Shown here one piece after another: positions 1 through 6,681 of a stretch of DNA of 64,000 nt. Source of the stretch: a virus; IMG/VR virus record IMGVR_UViG_3300049491_000357, positions 1 through 64,000 of that record, one strand, 5' to 3'. The position numbers and the translations under genes were made by a program. Under the pieces are notes generated by a model, which searched no databases, was not told the DNA's origin, and saw only the letters and a program-made list of their open reading frames with translations. How positions within the stretch are numbered: the first letter of the stretch is position 1; every line of letters starts with the position of its first letter.

Positions 1-569
1 AGCCCCTTGACATAGACTTTCTTCTTCGCGTTCTTCGGGTCTGGTTGCATACCACCCCCAAAGTCCCAATCTCGAACAAGAATGGCGTAGTTAAGAATGA
101 GTATGACCTTTTCTGGGCCCCCGTAGCCAGCCCAGGTTCGGTAGATTTCCTCCCGTTCCGCAGCAGAGCCGGAAACCACGAAGACCTTGATGCCCTCAGT
201 GAACCTCTCAGTCTCACTCTCCCACTGTCTGATGGCAGCCTTTGGGGCCACTACAATGACCTTGTTGTCTGGCTCTTTACCCCAACAATGACAGAGAGCC
301 GCCAATGCCTGAACAGTCTTCCCCAAACCCGTCCCATCACCAAGAATCAAACGCTTCATGAGCATCATATGCGCGATGCCCTGGCTTTGGTAGTACCTGG
401 GTCTGAAGGGCGAGAGCTTTTTATCCGGCCCCAAGACCTCCTTACGGAGCAATGGGGTATCCTTCAACGATATCGTTTTTGAAGCCCGGATCTCAAGCAG
501 TCTAGGGTAGAGTGCTTGAATCTCTGGGGCGTAGACTACACGAATCTCATCCGTCTCAGACGCCGTCAT
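1..569 (-). CDS. SNF2-family DNA-dependent helicase/ATPase, 3' part outside window
   Basis: This frame is open from an ATG at 569 to the left edge, giving 189 residues; a TAG lies four codons upstream, so 569 is the first possible ATG. A Q-motif-like stretch near residues 56-69 (RPRYYQSQG) is followed by a clear Walker A, GDGTGLGKT, at 77-85, the form typical of SNF2-type superfamily 2 enzymes. Next comes a motif Ia-like strand VIVVAPKAAIRQW and then LNYAIL, the usual layout of the first RecA lobe. The DEAH box and second lobe must lie beyond the window. Such enzymes couple ATP hydrolysis to movement on double-stranded DNA; in phages they are linked to replication, recombination or transcription. 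No strong Shine-Dalgarno is visible. The family assignment is firm; the role in this phage is unknown. Confidence 0.88.
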   Translation of the reverse strand, partial: MTASETDEIRVVYAPEIQALYPRLLEIRASKTISLKDTPLLRKEVLGPDKKLSPFRPRYYQSQGIAHMMLMKRLILGDGTGLGKTVQALAALCHCWGKEPDNKVIVVAPKAAIRQWESETERFTEGIKVFVVSGSAAEREEIYRTWAGYGGPEKVILILNYAILVRDWDFGGGMQPDPKNAKKKVYVKG

Positions 570-604
570 CCCAGGATGCTACACCAAAGAACTGGAAGCG
601 GCTC

Positions 605-1135
605 TCAAATTTTGCAGGACTTTGGTGGAGTGGGATCAGGCACGCCTTTCCAAAACGTAGAGATCAGAGTGACGGTGCCATTCCCTATGCTCTGAAACAC
701 AATCTTCAGCTTAGACTTACGATCCACCCATTCGATCTTGTGCCCGTCTTCGAGCATGCTCCCCATGTTCTCGAAAGCCTTGTTTTGGGCAGCCTTCCAA
801 GCTTCCATCTGCTTCAAGAAGTCCGCTAGGCAAGACCGCACATCATCTACCCGGATTGAACGAAGGTCCATTCTATACTGAGCATGGCTAGTGATCTGCA
901 CTTGCTTGATGGGCCCCACTCCTGGTTCACGGCCAACCACATAGACCTTGGCGGCATCAGGGTTTGAGAGGTCTTCCCCCTTCTCAACGTCTTGAATGAG
1001 GTCTTGCCTCAAGTTGGGGTTACGTACCGACTTATCAATGCGCTGGACCACCTGACAGGGCCCTCCAGGTTTTCCCAGCGGAGGGCTCAGGTCAGCTTGC
1101 AGATAACGCGAGACGATACGTTCTAGGTTGGCCAT
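605..1135 (-). CDS. DUF4258-like small protein of unknown role
   Basis: A 176-residue protein. The ATG at 1135 forms a TGATG junction with the J-domain gene upstream; a GTG one codon earlier is the alternative. The C-terminal half has the pattern SHAQYRM..RSI..DDV (about residues 85-105), then a long charged helix, then KLKIVF and GTVTLISTFW. This resembles the order of elements in DUF4258 proteins: a helix with His-Ala-x-x-Arg-Met, followed by paired strands ending in a Thr-Val-Ile type strand. That family is thought to share a fold with RelE/BrnT-like toxins, but no antitoxin-like partner is seen here. The N-terminal 80 residues are unrecognised. It sits between a J-domain gene and a helicase gene, outside the structural block. 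Family match is tentative and no activity is claimed. Confidence 0.6.
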   Translation of the reverse strand: MANLERIVSRYLQADLSPPLGKPGGPCQVVQRIDKSVRNPNLRQDLIQDVEKGEDLSNPDAAKVYVVGREPGVGPIKQVQITSHAQYRMDLRSIRVDDVRSCLADFLKQMEAWKAAQNKAFENMGSMLEDGHKIEWVDRKSKLKIVFQSIGNGTVTLISTFWKGVPDPTPPKSCKI

Positions 1136-2241
1136 CACTTCATCTGAGCCGCTGCCGCTTCAAGTGTCTTCTGGACATCAGCCGGGAGACTCGACAGATG
1201 CTTGGCCATTTCGGTCAGGAATTTCTTCCCGTCTTTCGAACGAGTCAGATTCTTTTTGGTGCCATCATACAGGCGGTCCCCGAAGATAGCCCGCTTGAAC
1301 CCGCTTCGAAGAAACTTGCTTGTGTCTTTCTCGTCAAGCCAGTGAGCCTTGCCGTTGACAATCACTTCCACCCCTTCGAAGTCACTGGAGAACTCGTAAG
1401 GAGGCTTCCCGTACACGATCTTGTAGTGATTGGGCGCCTCATTCCACCCCCGAGTGTACTTGACCTCGATGACGTGTTTGCGTCCTTGCACCCGAGCATC
1501 GTCCTCAGAAACGGCACCAGAGCTGGCCAACCAGTGCTTGATGCTTGTCTCCCCCCCACGAGGGAACTTGTCAGAAAAGGTCCACCCCTTCGCGTCCGTT
1601 ACCTTGGAGTTGAAACGAGCTTCTGACCCTACCAGTTTCAGAACCTTAACCACATTCCCAAAAAGCCACGCTGGCTCCAGCCCCTCCTCCCCCTTGATAG
1701 GGAAGTCGAGCGATTTCATTGACCACAAGTCTTTCCCGCCAGCCCCCCCAACAAAGTACTCTTCCTTCACGAAGTGCCGGACGCCAACGAACACATGGGC
1801 ATGCTCTGTCTTACCGTAGACCACCCAAGCGATATCTGAACGATGGAACTCGTCAGAGGAGTACCCGACCCCTCTTTGTGCTGAGGTCACGAACTGCCAC
1901 TCCACCCCACTCGGGATGCCCGCCTTCGATTTAGCCTCGTCAAAAGAGACCTCCTCCTTTTTGGGGGGCTCCCACCTGGTTTGAGGTTGGGGGCTTGGAG
2001 ACGAAGGAGCATCAGAACGATCGTACGTGGGACGTTGCTTACCAAGAAGTACATCCTGAGCAACGTTTAGTTCCACCATTTTCTCTGAAGAGCCCCCTTG
2101 GTCAGGGTGCACCTTCATCACCTTATCCCGCAACGCTTTTCTAACTTCAGAGTCTGAAGGAGACTCATTAGGGGCAAACCCCAAAAGAGCCTTGGCTTCC
2201 TGAAGACTCATCGAGAGCAGGAGAAAAGAGTAATGGTCCAT
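1135..2241 (-). CDS. J-domain (DnaJ-like) protein
   Basis: Starting at ATG 2241 (368 residues) places it 2 bases after the preceding stop. The same frame is open further upstream to 2382, but that would overlap the previous gene by more than 130 bases. Residues 12-70 form a compact J-domain: EAKALLGF, a short loop, a basic helix KALRDKVMKV, the diagnostic HPD at 45-47 followed by QGG, and then a third helix. A Ser/Pro-rich linker (about 75-95) leads to a 270-residue C-terminal region that I do not recognise and that lacks the DnaJ zinc-finger CxxCxGxG repeats. J-domains stimulate the ATPase of host Hsp70 (DnaK). A phage copy could recruit DnaK to virion assembly or replication; that is inference. 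Confidence 0.85.
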   Translation of the reverse strand: MDHYSFLLLSMSLQEAKALLGFAPNESPSDSEVRKALRDKVMKVHPDQGGSSEKMVELNVAQDVLLGKQRPTYDRSDAPSSPSPQPQTRWEPPKKEEVSFDEAKSKAGIPSGVEWQFVTSAQRGVGYSSDEFHRSDIAWVVYGKTEHAHVFVGVRHFVKEEYFVGGAGGKDLWSMKSLDFPIKGEEGLEPAWLFGNVVKVLKLVGSEARFNSKVTDAKGWTFSDKFPRGGETSIKHWLASSGAVSEDDARVQGRKHVIEVKYTRGWNEAPNHYKIVYGKPPYEFSSDFEGVEVIVNGKAHWLDEKDTSKFLRSGFKRAIFGDRLYDGTKKNLTRSKDGKKFLTEMAKHLSSLPADVQKTLEAAAAQMK

Positions 2242-2243
2242 GA

Positions 2244-2519
2244 TCAAGTCCCAGGGATGAAGGAGGCGGCGACGATTACGTTTGTGAGCGGTGATACCCC
2301 ACACCGGGCCCCGGTGTACTGAGTTGCCAGATAATCTGGTGCACCAGTCACTTGCCATGTTCTGTACACAACCCCACCGCAATCGGGGTCACGACCAACC
2401 ATGATGAAAACTGTGGCTTGGGCAACACCTTCAGCACCCGGCGTCAAAAGGAAAGAGCGCTGTGTTGATACGGCAGGGGTATACGACCAGGCTCTCAAAG
2501 TGCCATTCGTGTTTGCCAT
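2244..2519 (-). CDS. Small protein at the end of the fibre-like cluster, unknown
   Basis: A 91-residue frame starting MANTNGTLRAW. I chose ATG 2519 because a GGAGTGG purine run lies upstream; ATG 2543 in the same frame is an alternative. Either start overlaps the 3' end of the 391-residue gene (25 or 49 bases). The protein is beta-rich, with Thr and Val on alternating positions and two Cys (DPDCGG and ARCGV), and has no membrane segment or recognised motif. Its position directly behind a virion-like gene suggests a small structural or fibre-associated protein, but nothing in the sequence proves it. Confidence 0.65.
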   Translation of the reverse strand: MANTNGTLRAWSYTPAVSTQRSFLLTPGAEGVAQATVFIMVGRDPDCGGVVYRTWQVTGAPDYLATQYTGARCGVSPLTNVIVAASFIPGT

Positions 2520-3670
2520 AACGATGGAACCACTCCGCTCCATTTAATGGCGAAAATCTCACCGGTTGAACAGACCATGTAATCTCTGGTGTTTGTTCCT
2601 GTAGTACTAATGGTATCTTTCTTGTTCCGACTCACCATGATGAGTTTGAAGAACGTGCTTGTCCCCTTCCAGCCTCTGGGTGCAGTTGCGCTGGCTATAC
2701 GAGCCCAGTTCATTCCGATGGCAACGTCATACCCAGAATAGGCGTCAACGCCAAAGAACGCTTGTGTTCCCGCCCCACCTTGACAGTACGGGCCGACAAC
2801 ACCAATAGTCACAAATCCTTCACCACCGAGTCCCTTTTTGTGGTATCCCTTGGTGAAGGATGTCGTGGTCGTGACTCCCATGTTACCCGATTCGTAGATA
2901 CCGAAACCAGCCCCGAAAACATAAGGGTCTACGTCGGCTGAATCGAATGTACCAGAGACCATGGGGTCCATGAAGACCCCGTCTCCGGCAGTCCCAGTCC
3001 CGTTTGCAATGAGGGCAAACCCATAGGGGGTCGCGTTATCACACGCCACTAGAGCGGTCATACTTGTAGCATCAACAAACAGCAGCGTCCCGGCTGCCGT
3101 TCCGTCAAGGATAACCTGACTACCGGTCGCTGTCGGAACTGCCGTGGTCGAACCGCCAGTGGAGAACGCAGTCGAGTACGAGTAACGGATATTCCAGTAT
3201 TGGTCGCCCGTTGTTCCGCGCTGAAAGACCAACTCACGATTTACGCTGTTGGCGGTAGGCATTTGGAGTCTGATCCAGGCACCAGAAGTTCCTGCAATAC
3301 CAGTCGTCGTCCACCAGTCATATGAAACGACACCACCGGTCGCAAGGGTGCCGGTTCCGCCTGAGCAGCCGGTAAACGTCGTAGCAGTCTTTCCTGTGTA
3401 GGTAATGGTCTGTGCTGCGTTGGCGTTATTGTAGATCGTGATTGTCCCAGATGTAGGGAAATTCGTGGTGCTGACCACATTGATTGTGGCCTGAGGAAGG
3501 GCTGCACCGTTTGAACCGGCAGCAATGGTCGTTGATTGTGTGAACGAACCACCTGACCCACTGCTAGAACCCATGAGCTTCCACCCGTTGGCCACCAGGG
3601 TGTCCTTCAGGAGCTTCATGATCGTGCCTGGGTCGGCCGCCGAAATGTTTGAAGAGTATTGAATAGCCAC
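2495..3670 (-). CDS. Probable virion structural protein, fibre or decoration-like
   Basis: A 391-residue protein from a GTG at 3670 with a GAGG run about 8 bases upstream. The N-terminus (MAIQYSS, then a helix DPGTIMKLLKDTLVANGW) resembles the short capping segment seen on several phage virion proteins. Residues about 50-115 contain a NFPTSGTITIYN...TITYTGKT..TFTGC segment, a beta motif that also appears in looser form in the 1441-residue fibre gene (QIGDEQLQYQSI). The remainder is Gly/Thr/Ser-rich beta sequence with a GFVTIGVVGPYCQGG patch. It is followed by the 91-residue gene with a short overlap. No enzymatic motif is seen. Structural role is inferred from composition and location. Confidence 0.72.
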   Translation of the reverse strand: MAIQYSSNISAADPGTIMKLLKDTLVANGWKLMGSSSGSGGSFTQSTTIAAGSNGAALPQATINVVSTTNFPTSGTITIYNNANAAQTITYTGKTATTFTGCSGGTGTLATGGVVSYDWWTTTGIAGTSGAWIRLQMPTANSVNRELVFQRGTTGDQYWNIRYSYSTAFSTGGSTTAVPTATGSQVILDGTAAGTLLFVDATSMTALVACDNATPYGFALIANGTGTAGDGVFMDPMVSGTFDSADVDPYVFGAGFGIYESGNMGVTTTTSFTKGYHKKGLGGEGFVTIGVVGPYCQGGAGTQAFFGVDAYSGYDVAIGMNWARIASATAPRGWKGTSTFFKLIMVSRNKKDTISTTGTNTRDYMVCSTGEIFAIKWSGVVPSLWQTRMAL

Positions 3671-3677
3671 GATTACC

Positions 3678-4163
3678 TCACGAGTAGACTACTTTGAGTC
3701 CAGCCCATCGAATAACTGCGGCATCCGTGGGGCCAGGGGTTCCAGATGAAATTCGATATCTGACGTCGTATAGTATGGAACTGTTGGGGAGGGACGTGGG
3801 CACAACCAGGTTCGAGGTCACCAAAGACACAATTGAGTTCGTCGAAGTAGTCAGAGTGGCAGCAGAAACGACTGCCCCATCTGTTACGTTGAAAAGGGTA
3901 AACTCTGCTGTCATCCCAGAGGTCGCAAAGCCCAGGACCATGAAAGTGATGCCTCTGGTTGTGTTGCCTTGTGAAGTTGGGAAAGAAGCAGGATTGAACA
4001 GAATGCTGCCTGCCGAAACGTTGGAGGTTGAGTTTGTCGCTTGTGTCCCAGATACGGCAGGAAGGTCTTGAGAGGTCCCCAATGGCGACACATACAGAGT
4101 ATCTGTATCGGGTACAGCAGTCACCACGCCAGAAATTACAGCGACAGGTCGACGAGCTGTCAT
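3678..4163 (-). CDS. Small beta-rich virion-like protein
   Basis: A 161-residue protein with ATG at 4163 and AAAGGTG about 6 bases upstream, a good ribosome binding site. The sequence is almost entirely Ser/Thr/Val-rich beta strand, with LYVSPLGTS near residue 23 and a final WAGLKVVYS strand, consistent with a jelly-roll or Ig-like fold. A similar-length open frame on the same strand (3673-4182) is a different reading of the same DNA, has a composition unlike a folded protein, and is rejected. The gene ends 8 bases before the 391-residue gene, so they probably form a translational pair. Function is unknown; a fibre or decoration role is likely from context. Confidence 0.7.
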   Translation of the reverse strand: MTARRPVAVISGVVTAVPDTDTLYVSPLGTSQDLPAVSGTQATNSTSNVSAGSILFNPASFPTSQGNTTRGITFMVLGFATSGMTAEFTLFNVTDGAVVSAATLTTSTNSIVSLVTSNLVVPTSLPNSSILYDVRYRISSGTPGPTDAAVIRWAGLKVVYS

Positions 4164-4200
4164 TGTACACCTTTAAGTTCAAGCTGCGTCATCTTCTTCC

Positions 4201-4800
4201 TCACCACAAAGCAAAAGATATAGCACCGTGGGGGTTATGCTGCCAAGAGCCCCAAGTCACAGCATAACCAAGGTACAAACCCATGTTTTTTGTGATATCG
4301 AAGCCAATTCCTGCTCCCCCAGCACGAAAACCGATATAGGCGTTTAGATTAGACCAAGAGAGGAAAAAAGGTTCGACCAGGACTCCAGCATCAAGTCCCG
4401 CGTACCCGTCTTTCTTGTCTAGGGCAACCAGCGGAAGATGCCCTATTGCAGCTTTGGGGCGAAAACGAAACCCATAGCTAGGCTCAACTCGTTGGGCAGC
4501 CTGCAAGGTCACCTGACCTTTGGCCTCAACCTCATAGTTACACCACTTCAGCTTGACTGTGTATGGCTTTGGGGCACTACCTGAGCCATAGATACGGCCA
4601 TCACGGTCGACCACGATGGTGATAGGATCAAGCTGAAGTGTTGGCGGAGTCTCATCTCGGCACTTGAAGTCTCTGGCTAGTCGTAGGAAGGTCTGCAAGT
4701 CCTCCTTTGCGACACACGTTGCCCCATCAGAGCACTCTTGTCCCCGAGCCTCAGAAGCGAACAGAAGAAGTCCTACGCACACCAAAGAACTAGGTTTCAT
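4201..4800 (-). CDS. Exported protein with outer-membrane beta-barrel-like C-terminus
   Basis: A 199-residue protein from ATG 4800, overlapping the upstream stop as ATGA. The first 21 residues are a classic Sec signal peptide: Lys2, hydrophobic core LVCVGLLLF, and a small-residue cleavage zone ending ARG-Q. The mature N-terminal half has four Cys (about 23, 29, 47 and 87), which could form two disulfides in the periplasm. The C-terminal 80 residues are alternating strands (GLDAGVLVEPFF, AYIGFRAGGAGIGFD, GLYLGYAVTW), and the protein ends FALW. A terminal aromatic residue on the last strand is the recognition signature for outer-membrane beta-barrel assembly. It could act in lysis, envelope modification or superinfection exclusion. 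It lies after two small cytosolic proteins and two membrane proteins. Confidence 0.75.
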   Translation of the reverse strand: MKPSSLVCVGLLLFASEARGQECSDGATCVAKEDLQTFLRLARDFKCRDETPPTLQLDPITIVVDRDGRIYGSGSAPKPYTVKLKWCNYEVEAKGQVTLQAAQRVEPSYGFRFRPKAAIGHLPLVALDKKDGYAGLDAGVLVEPFFLSWSNLNAYIGFRAGGAGIGFDITKNMGLYLGYAVTWGSWQHNPHGAISFALW

Positions 4801-5078
4801 CCTTGGTAGTCCTTTGATCCGAGGTCAAACTCTGACGCAAGAGCTTTCGCCTCTTTGTGGAACTTCTCGAATCGTTCCTTCAGGGCGGTAACTCTCTTGA
4901 AGTTGTCCTGTACATGCCTGTCGTGGGTTGATCGGGCCATCATCGCAAGCTGACTGTGGAGCCCCTTCACGGCTGCCTCCGCACGAACTAGATCGTGGTC
5001 CACTGTATGAAGAGCCCGAGCGGTGTTCTTCAGAACGTTTGCGGGAGAGTCCGCAGCTTGTCGACGATCGTAGGTCAT
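4797..5078 (-). CDS. Small helical protein with MTYDRR N-terminus
   Basis: A 93-residue protein. ATG 5078 is preferred over GTG 5084: GGGGTGTGAGG precedes it and it begins right after the upstream TGA. After the MTYDRRQ start the rest is almost entirely alpha-helical and charged: two long helices with regular hydrophobic spacing (VLKNTARALHTVDHDL.. and FKRVTALKERFEKF..), likely a helical hairpin or coiled coil. The stop overlaps the start of the exported protein (ATGA). The first 6 residues match those of the gene immediately upstream. Function unknown. Confidence 0.7.
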   Translation of the reverse strand: MTYDRRQAADSPANVLKNTARALHTVDHDLVRAEAAVKGLHSQLAMMARSTHDRHVQDNFKRVTALKERFEKFHKEAKALASEFDLGSKDYQG

Positions 5079-5080
5079 CC

Positions 5081-5359
5081 TCACACCCCTACGGCAATAC
5101 TTCCATCACTGTCCGCTTCGAGCCAACGAAAGACCGACAAGTTGATGAGATCCTTCAGTACGGCCTTGGACATACGAGGGTTACGTCCGATACCCTTGAA
5201 CTCAATGACGTACCCATGGTTTCCATCCCAGGCCACGTAAGGTCTGAACCCATTGGGGGAGAGAATGTCGATGACTTTTTGTTGTTCCTTGGGGATGTCT
5301 TTCAGATCAATCTTAGACGCACCTTGAGCACTGAATCCAGCTCGTCGATCGTAGGTCAT
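5081..5359 (-). CDS. Small protein with MTYDRR N-terminus, unknown
   Basis: A 92-residue protein starting at ATG 5359, one base after the upstream TGA, with GGGGA about 7 bases before it; an ATG at 5371 in frame would overlap the previous gene. The N-terminus MTYDRRA repeats that of its downstream neighbour. The body is mixed alpha/beta, with an IDILSPNGFRPYVAWDG segment and a helix MSKAVLKDLINLSVFRWL. No enzymatic motif is visible. The two MTYDRR genes look like a pair that share only a start tag, since the remainder does not align by eye. Confidence 0.68.
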   Translation of the reverse strand: MTYDRRAGFSAQGASKIDLKDIPKEQQKVIDILSPNGFRPYVAWDGNHGYVIEFKGIGRNPRMSKAVLKDLINLSVFRWLEADSDGSIAVGV

Positions 5360-5360
5360 T

Positions 5361-5888
5361 TCATTCCCCATACTTTTTCAGAAGGTCATCGACCTTCGAG
5401 GCCACTACACCAGAGGTATCTTTCACCGTGACAACGAATTTGTCTGGCTGAACGATGACCACCTTATCCACGTCTTTGGCTTGCACCCCGTCAGGAAGTT
5501 GCACCTCAATGAGCTTATCCGCCCCAGGAGGCGTGAACTCGACAGTAGTTGGATTTGAGAACAAACCAGGGTCCTTGATTGGGACTACTACAACTTGGGT
5601 AACCCCTTTCGAATCTGGGGTCCCGGGAAGAATGAGGTTCCCGTTCTTGTCCACACGGTCTGGGTCAACTGAGTTCGCAACATCCGCTTTGTGTTCCGGG
5701 TCTTTCTTCCCAAACAGCTTAGCCAAAAGACCCCCAATCTGTAGTTCCTTGGCCCCCATCGAGACAAGGAGGATGGCACCAAGGACCAACAGCAAAGCTG
5801 CCCCAGGAGCAAGAAGATTCAGGCCAATCCAACGAAAGACCATCTTCATCCGCTCCCAGAACTGGGTCCAGAATGAGGGTTTTTTCAT
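5361..5888 (-). CDS. Single-pass membrane protein
   Basis: A 175-residue protein with ATG 5888 in a TGATG junction with the upstream gene (a GTG one codon earlier is possible). An amphipathic basic N-terminus (MKKPSFWTQFWERMKMVFRW) leads into one strongly hydrophobic segment, LLAPGAALLLVLGAILLV at about residues 25-43. The remaining 130 residues are soluble, with a Val-rich pattern (VTQVVVVPI, VDKVVIVQPDKFVVTV) consistent with a small beta domain. The positive N-terminus predicts an inner-membrane anchor with the beta domain in the periplasm. It follows a three-helix membrane protein, so a shared lysis or envelope function is plausible; I cannot identify a known spanin or endolysin motif. Confidence 0.7.
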   Translation of the reverse strand: MKKPSFWTQFWERMKMVFRWIGLNLLAPGAALLLVLGAILLVSMGAKELQIGGLLAKLFGKKDPEHKADVANSVDPDRVDKNGNLILPGTPDSKGVTQVVVVPIKDPGLFSNPTTVEFTPPGADKLIEVQLPDGVQAKDVDKVVIVQPDKFVVTVKDTSGVVASKVDDLLKKYGE

Positions 5889-6328
5889 CACGCCGCTGGG
5901 GGAAGTTCAGGAGGCGGAAGTTCGGGATTTGCTTCTGGTTCAGTAGGCTTTGGGGCTGGGGGGAGAACCTTGACCACAGACTCAGGGACTTGGTCGTTCG
6001 TTGCCATCGCTTTCAAGACTGATCGGAATCGGTTGTACACCCACCCCGAGGCCAACCCACAAGATGCCCCATAGAAAACCTTTGCCCACAGGTTGTCTGC
6101 CACCGGCATAGGCCAAGGGTAGGATTTGGCGAAGTACCCAAGGATGGCTCCCGTTCCAATGGGACCCATCGGAAGAAGTACTTCGGTCCACCACTTGTTG
6201 GTCTTTGATCCGCTCCAAGCAGTCTCGACAACTCGGCGGATACCATACGTGCCCAAGAAGATTCCCAAACACAGCAAAAGAGTCTGCCAGTTTGCGAAAA
6301 CCTCAAATCCCTTGTCGAACTGTTCCAT
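5888..6328 (-). CDS. Multi-pass membrane protein, holin-like candidate
   Basis: A 146-residue protein from ATG 6328 with a GAGGT purine run upstream. Three hydrophobic segments can be read: WQTLLLCLGIFLGTYGI (about 14-30), LLPMGPIGTGAILGYFA (51-67) and a weaker AKVFYGASCGLASGWVY (82-98). A Pro-rich charged tail (PPAPKPTEPEANPELPPPELPP) fills the last 30 residues. Small size, three membrane spans and a hydrophilic tail are compatible with a class I holin, but these traits are not specific. The next gene encodes another membrane protein. No named family recognised. Confidence 0.62.
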   Translation of the reverse strand: MEQFDKGFEVFANWQTLLLCLGIFLGTYGIRRVVETAWSGSKTNKWWTEVLLPMGPIGTGAILGYFAKSYPWPMPVADNLWAKVFYGASCGLASGWVYNRFRSVLKAMATNDQVPESVVKVLPPAPKPTEPEANPELPPPELPPAA

Positions 6329-6372
6329 GGAGTTACCTCACCCCATGGAAAACGATAAAAGGACCCGCTATC

Positions 6373-6678
6373 TCAGTCCGACTCTGCCACCGTCAACGAC
6401 TCAACAATAGTCACCTGATGGGCAACAGGGGCTTGCGCTGGGGCAGCAGAGGGTGGTGCCGGAAGAGCCTTCACGACAACGGGCTTTGCCTGTGTTTCAG
6501 GCAAAGCACCCTTTTCCCACAAGTCCAAGTTGAGCATAGCCTTGAGGGTATCGTTTTTTTGTTCGGCTGTTGCGAACGGATGGCTCAACAGTGCGGAAAG
6601 TCGGTGGCGAGCCTCGGCAGCCCCCTTTTTCCGCATGTCAGGGGGCAAGTCCTTGTAACTGATGTGTTTAACAGCCAT
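6373..6678 (-). CDS. Small protein ending in an ESLTVAES motif
   Basis: A 101-residue protein, ATG 6678, 3 bases after the 1441-residue fibre gene. Residues 1-60 are charged and helical (MRKKGAAEARHRLSALLSHPF, then a second helix); residues 65-90 are an Ala/Pro-rich linker; the end is TIVESLTVAESD. The last motif closely matches the ESLTITE repeat of the 1875-residue fibre more than 24 kb away. I do not recognise the family. Position suggests a fibre-associated or linker protein. Confidence 0.62.
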   Translation of the reverse strand: MAVKHISYKDLPPDMRKKGAAEARHRLSALLSHPFATAEQKNDTLKAMLNLDLWEKGALPETQAKPVVVKALPAPPSAAPAQAPVAHQVTIVESLTVAESD

Positions 6679-6681
6679 GGT

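Noticed and set aside
3673-4182. A 169-residue alternative frame on the minus strand
   Set aside because: It overlaps the 161-residue frame 3678-4163, which has a good ribosome binding site and beta-protein composition; the alternative is rich in Cys, Arg and Trp with no pattern.
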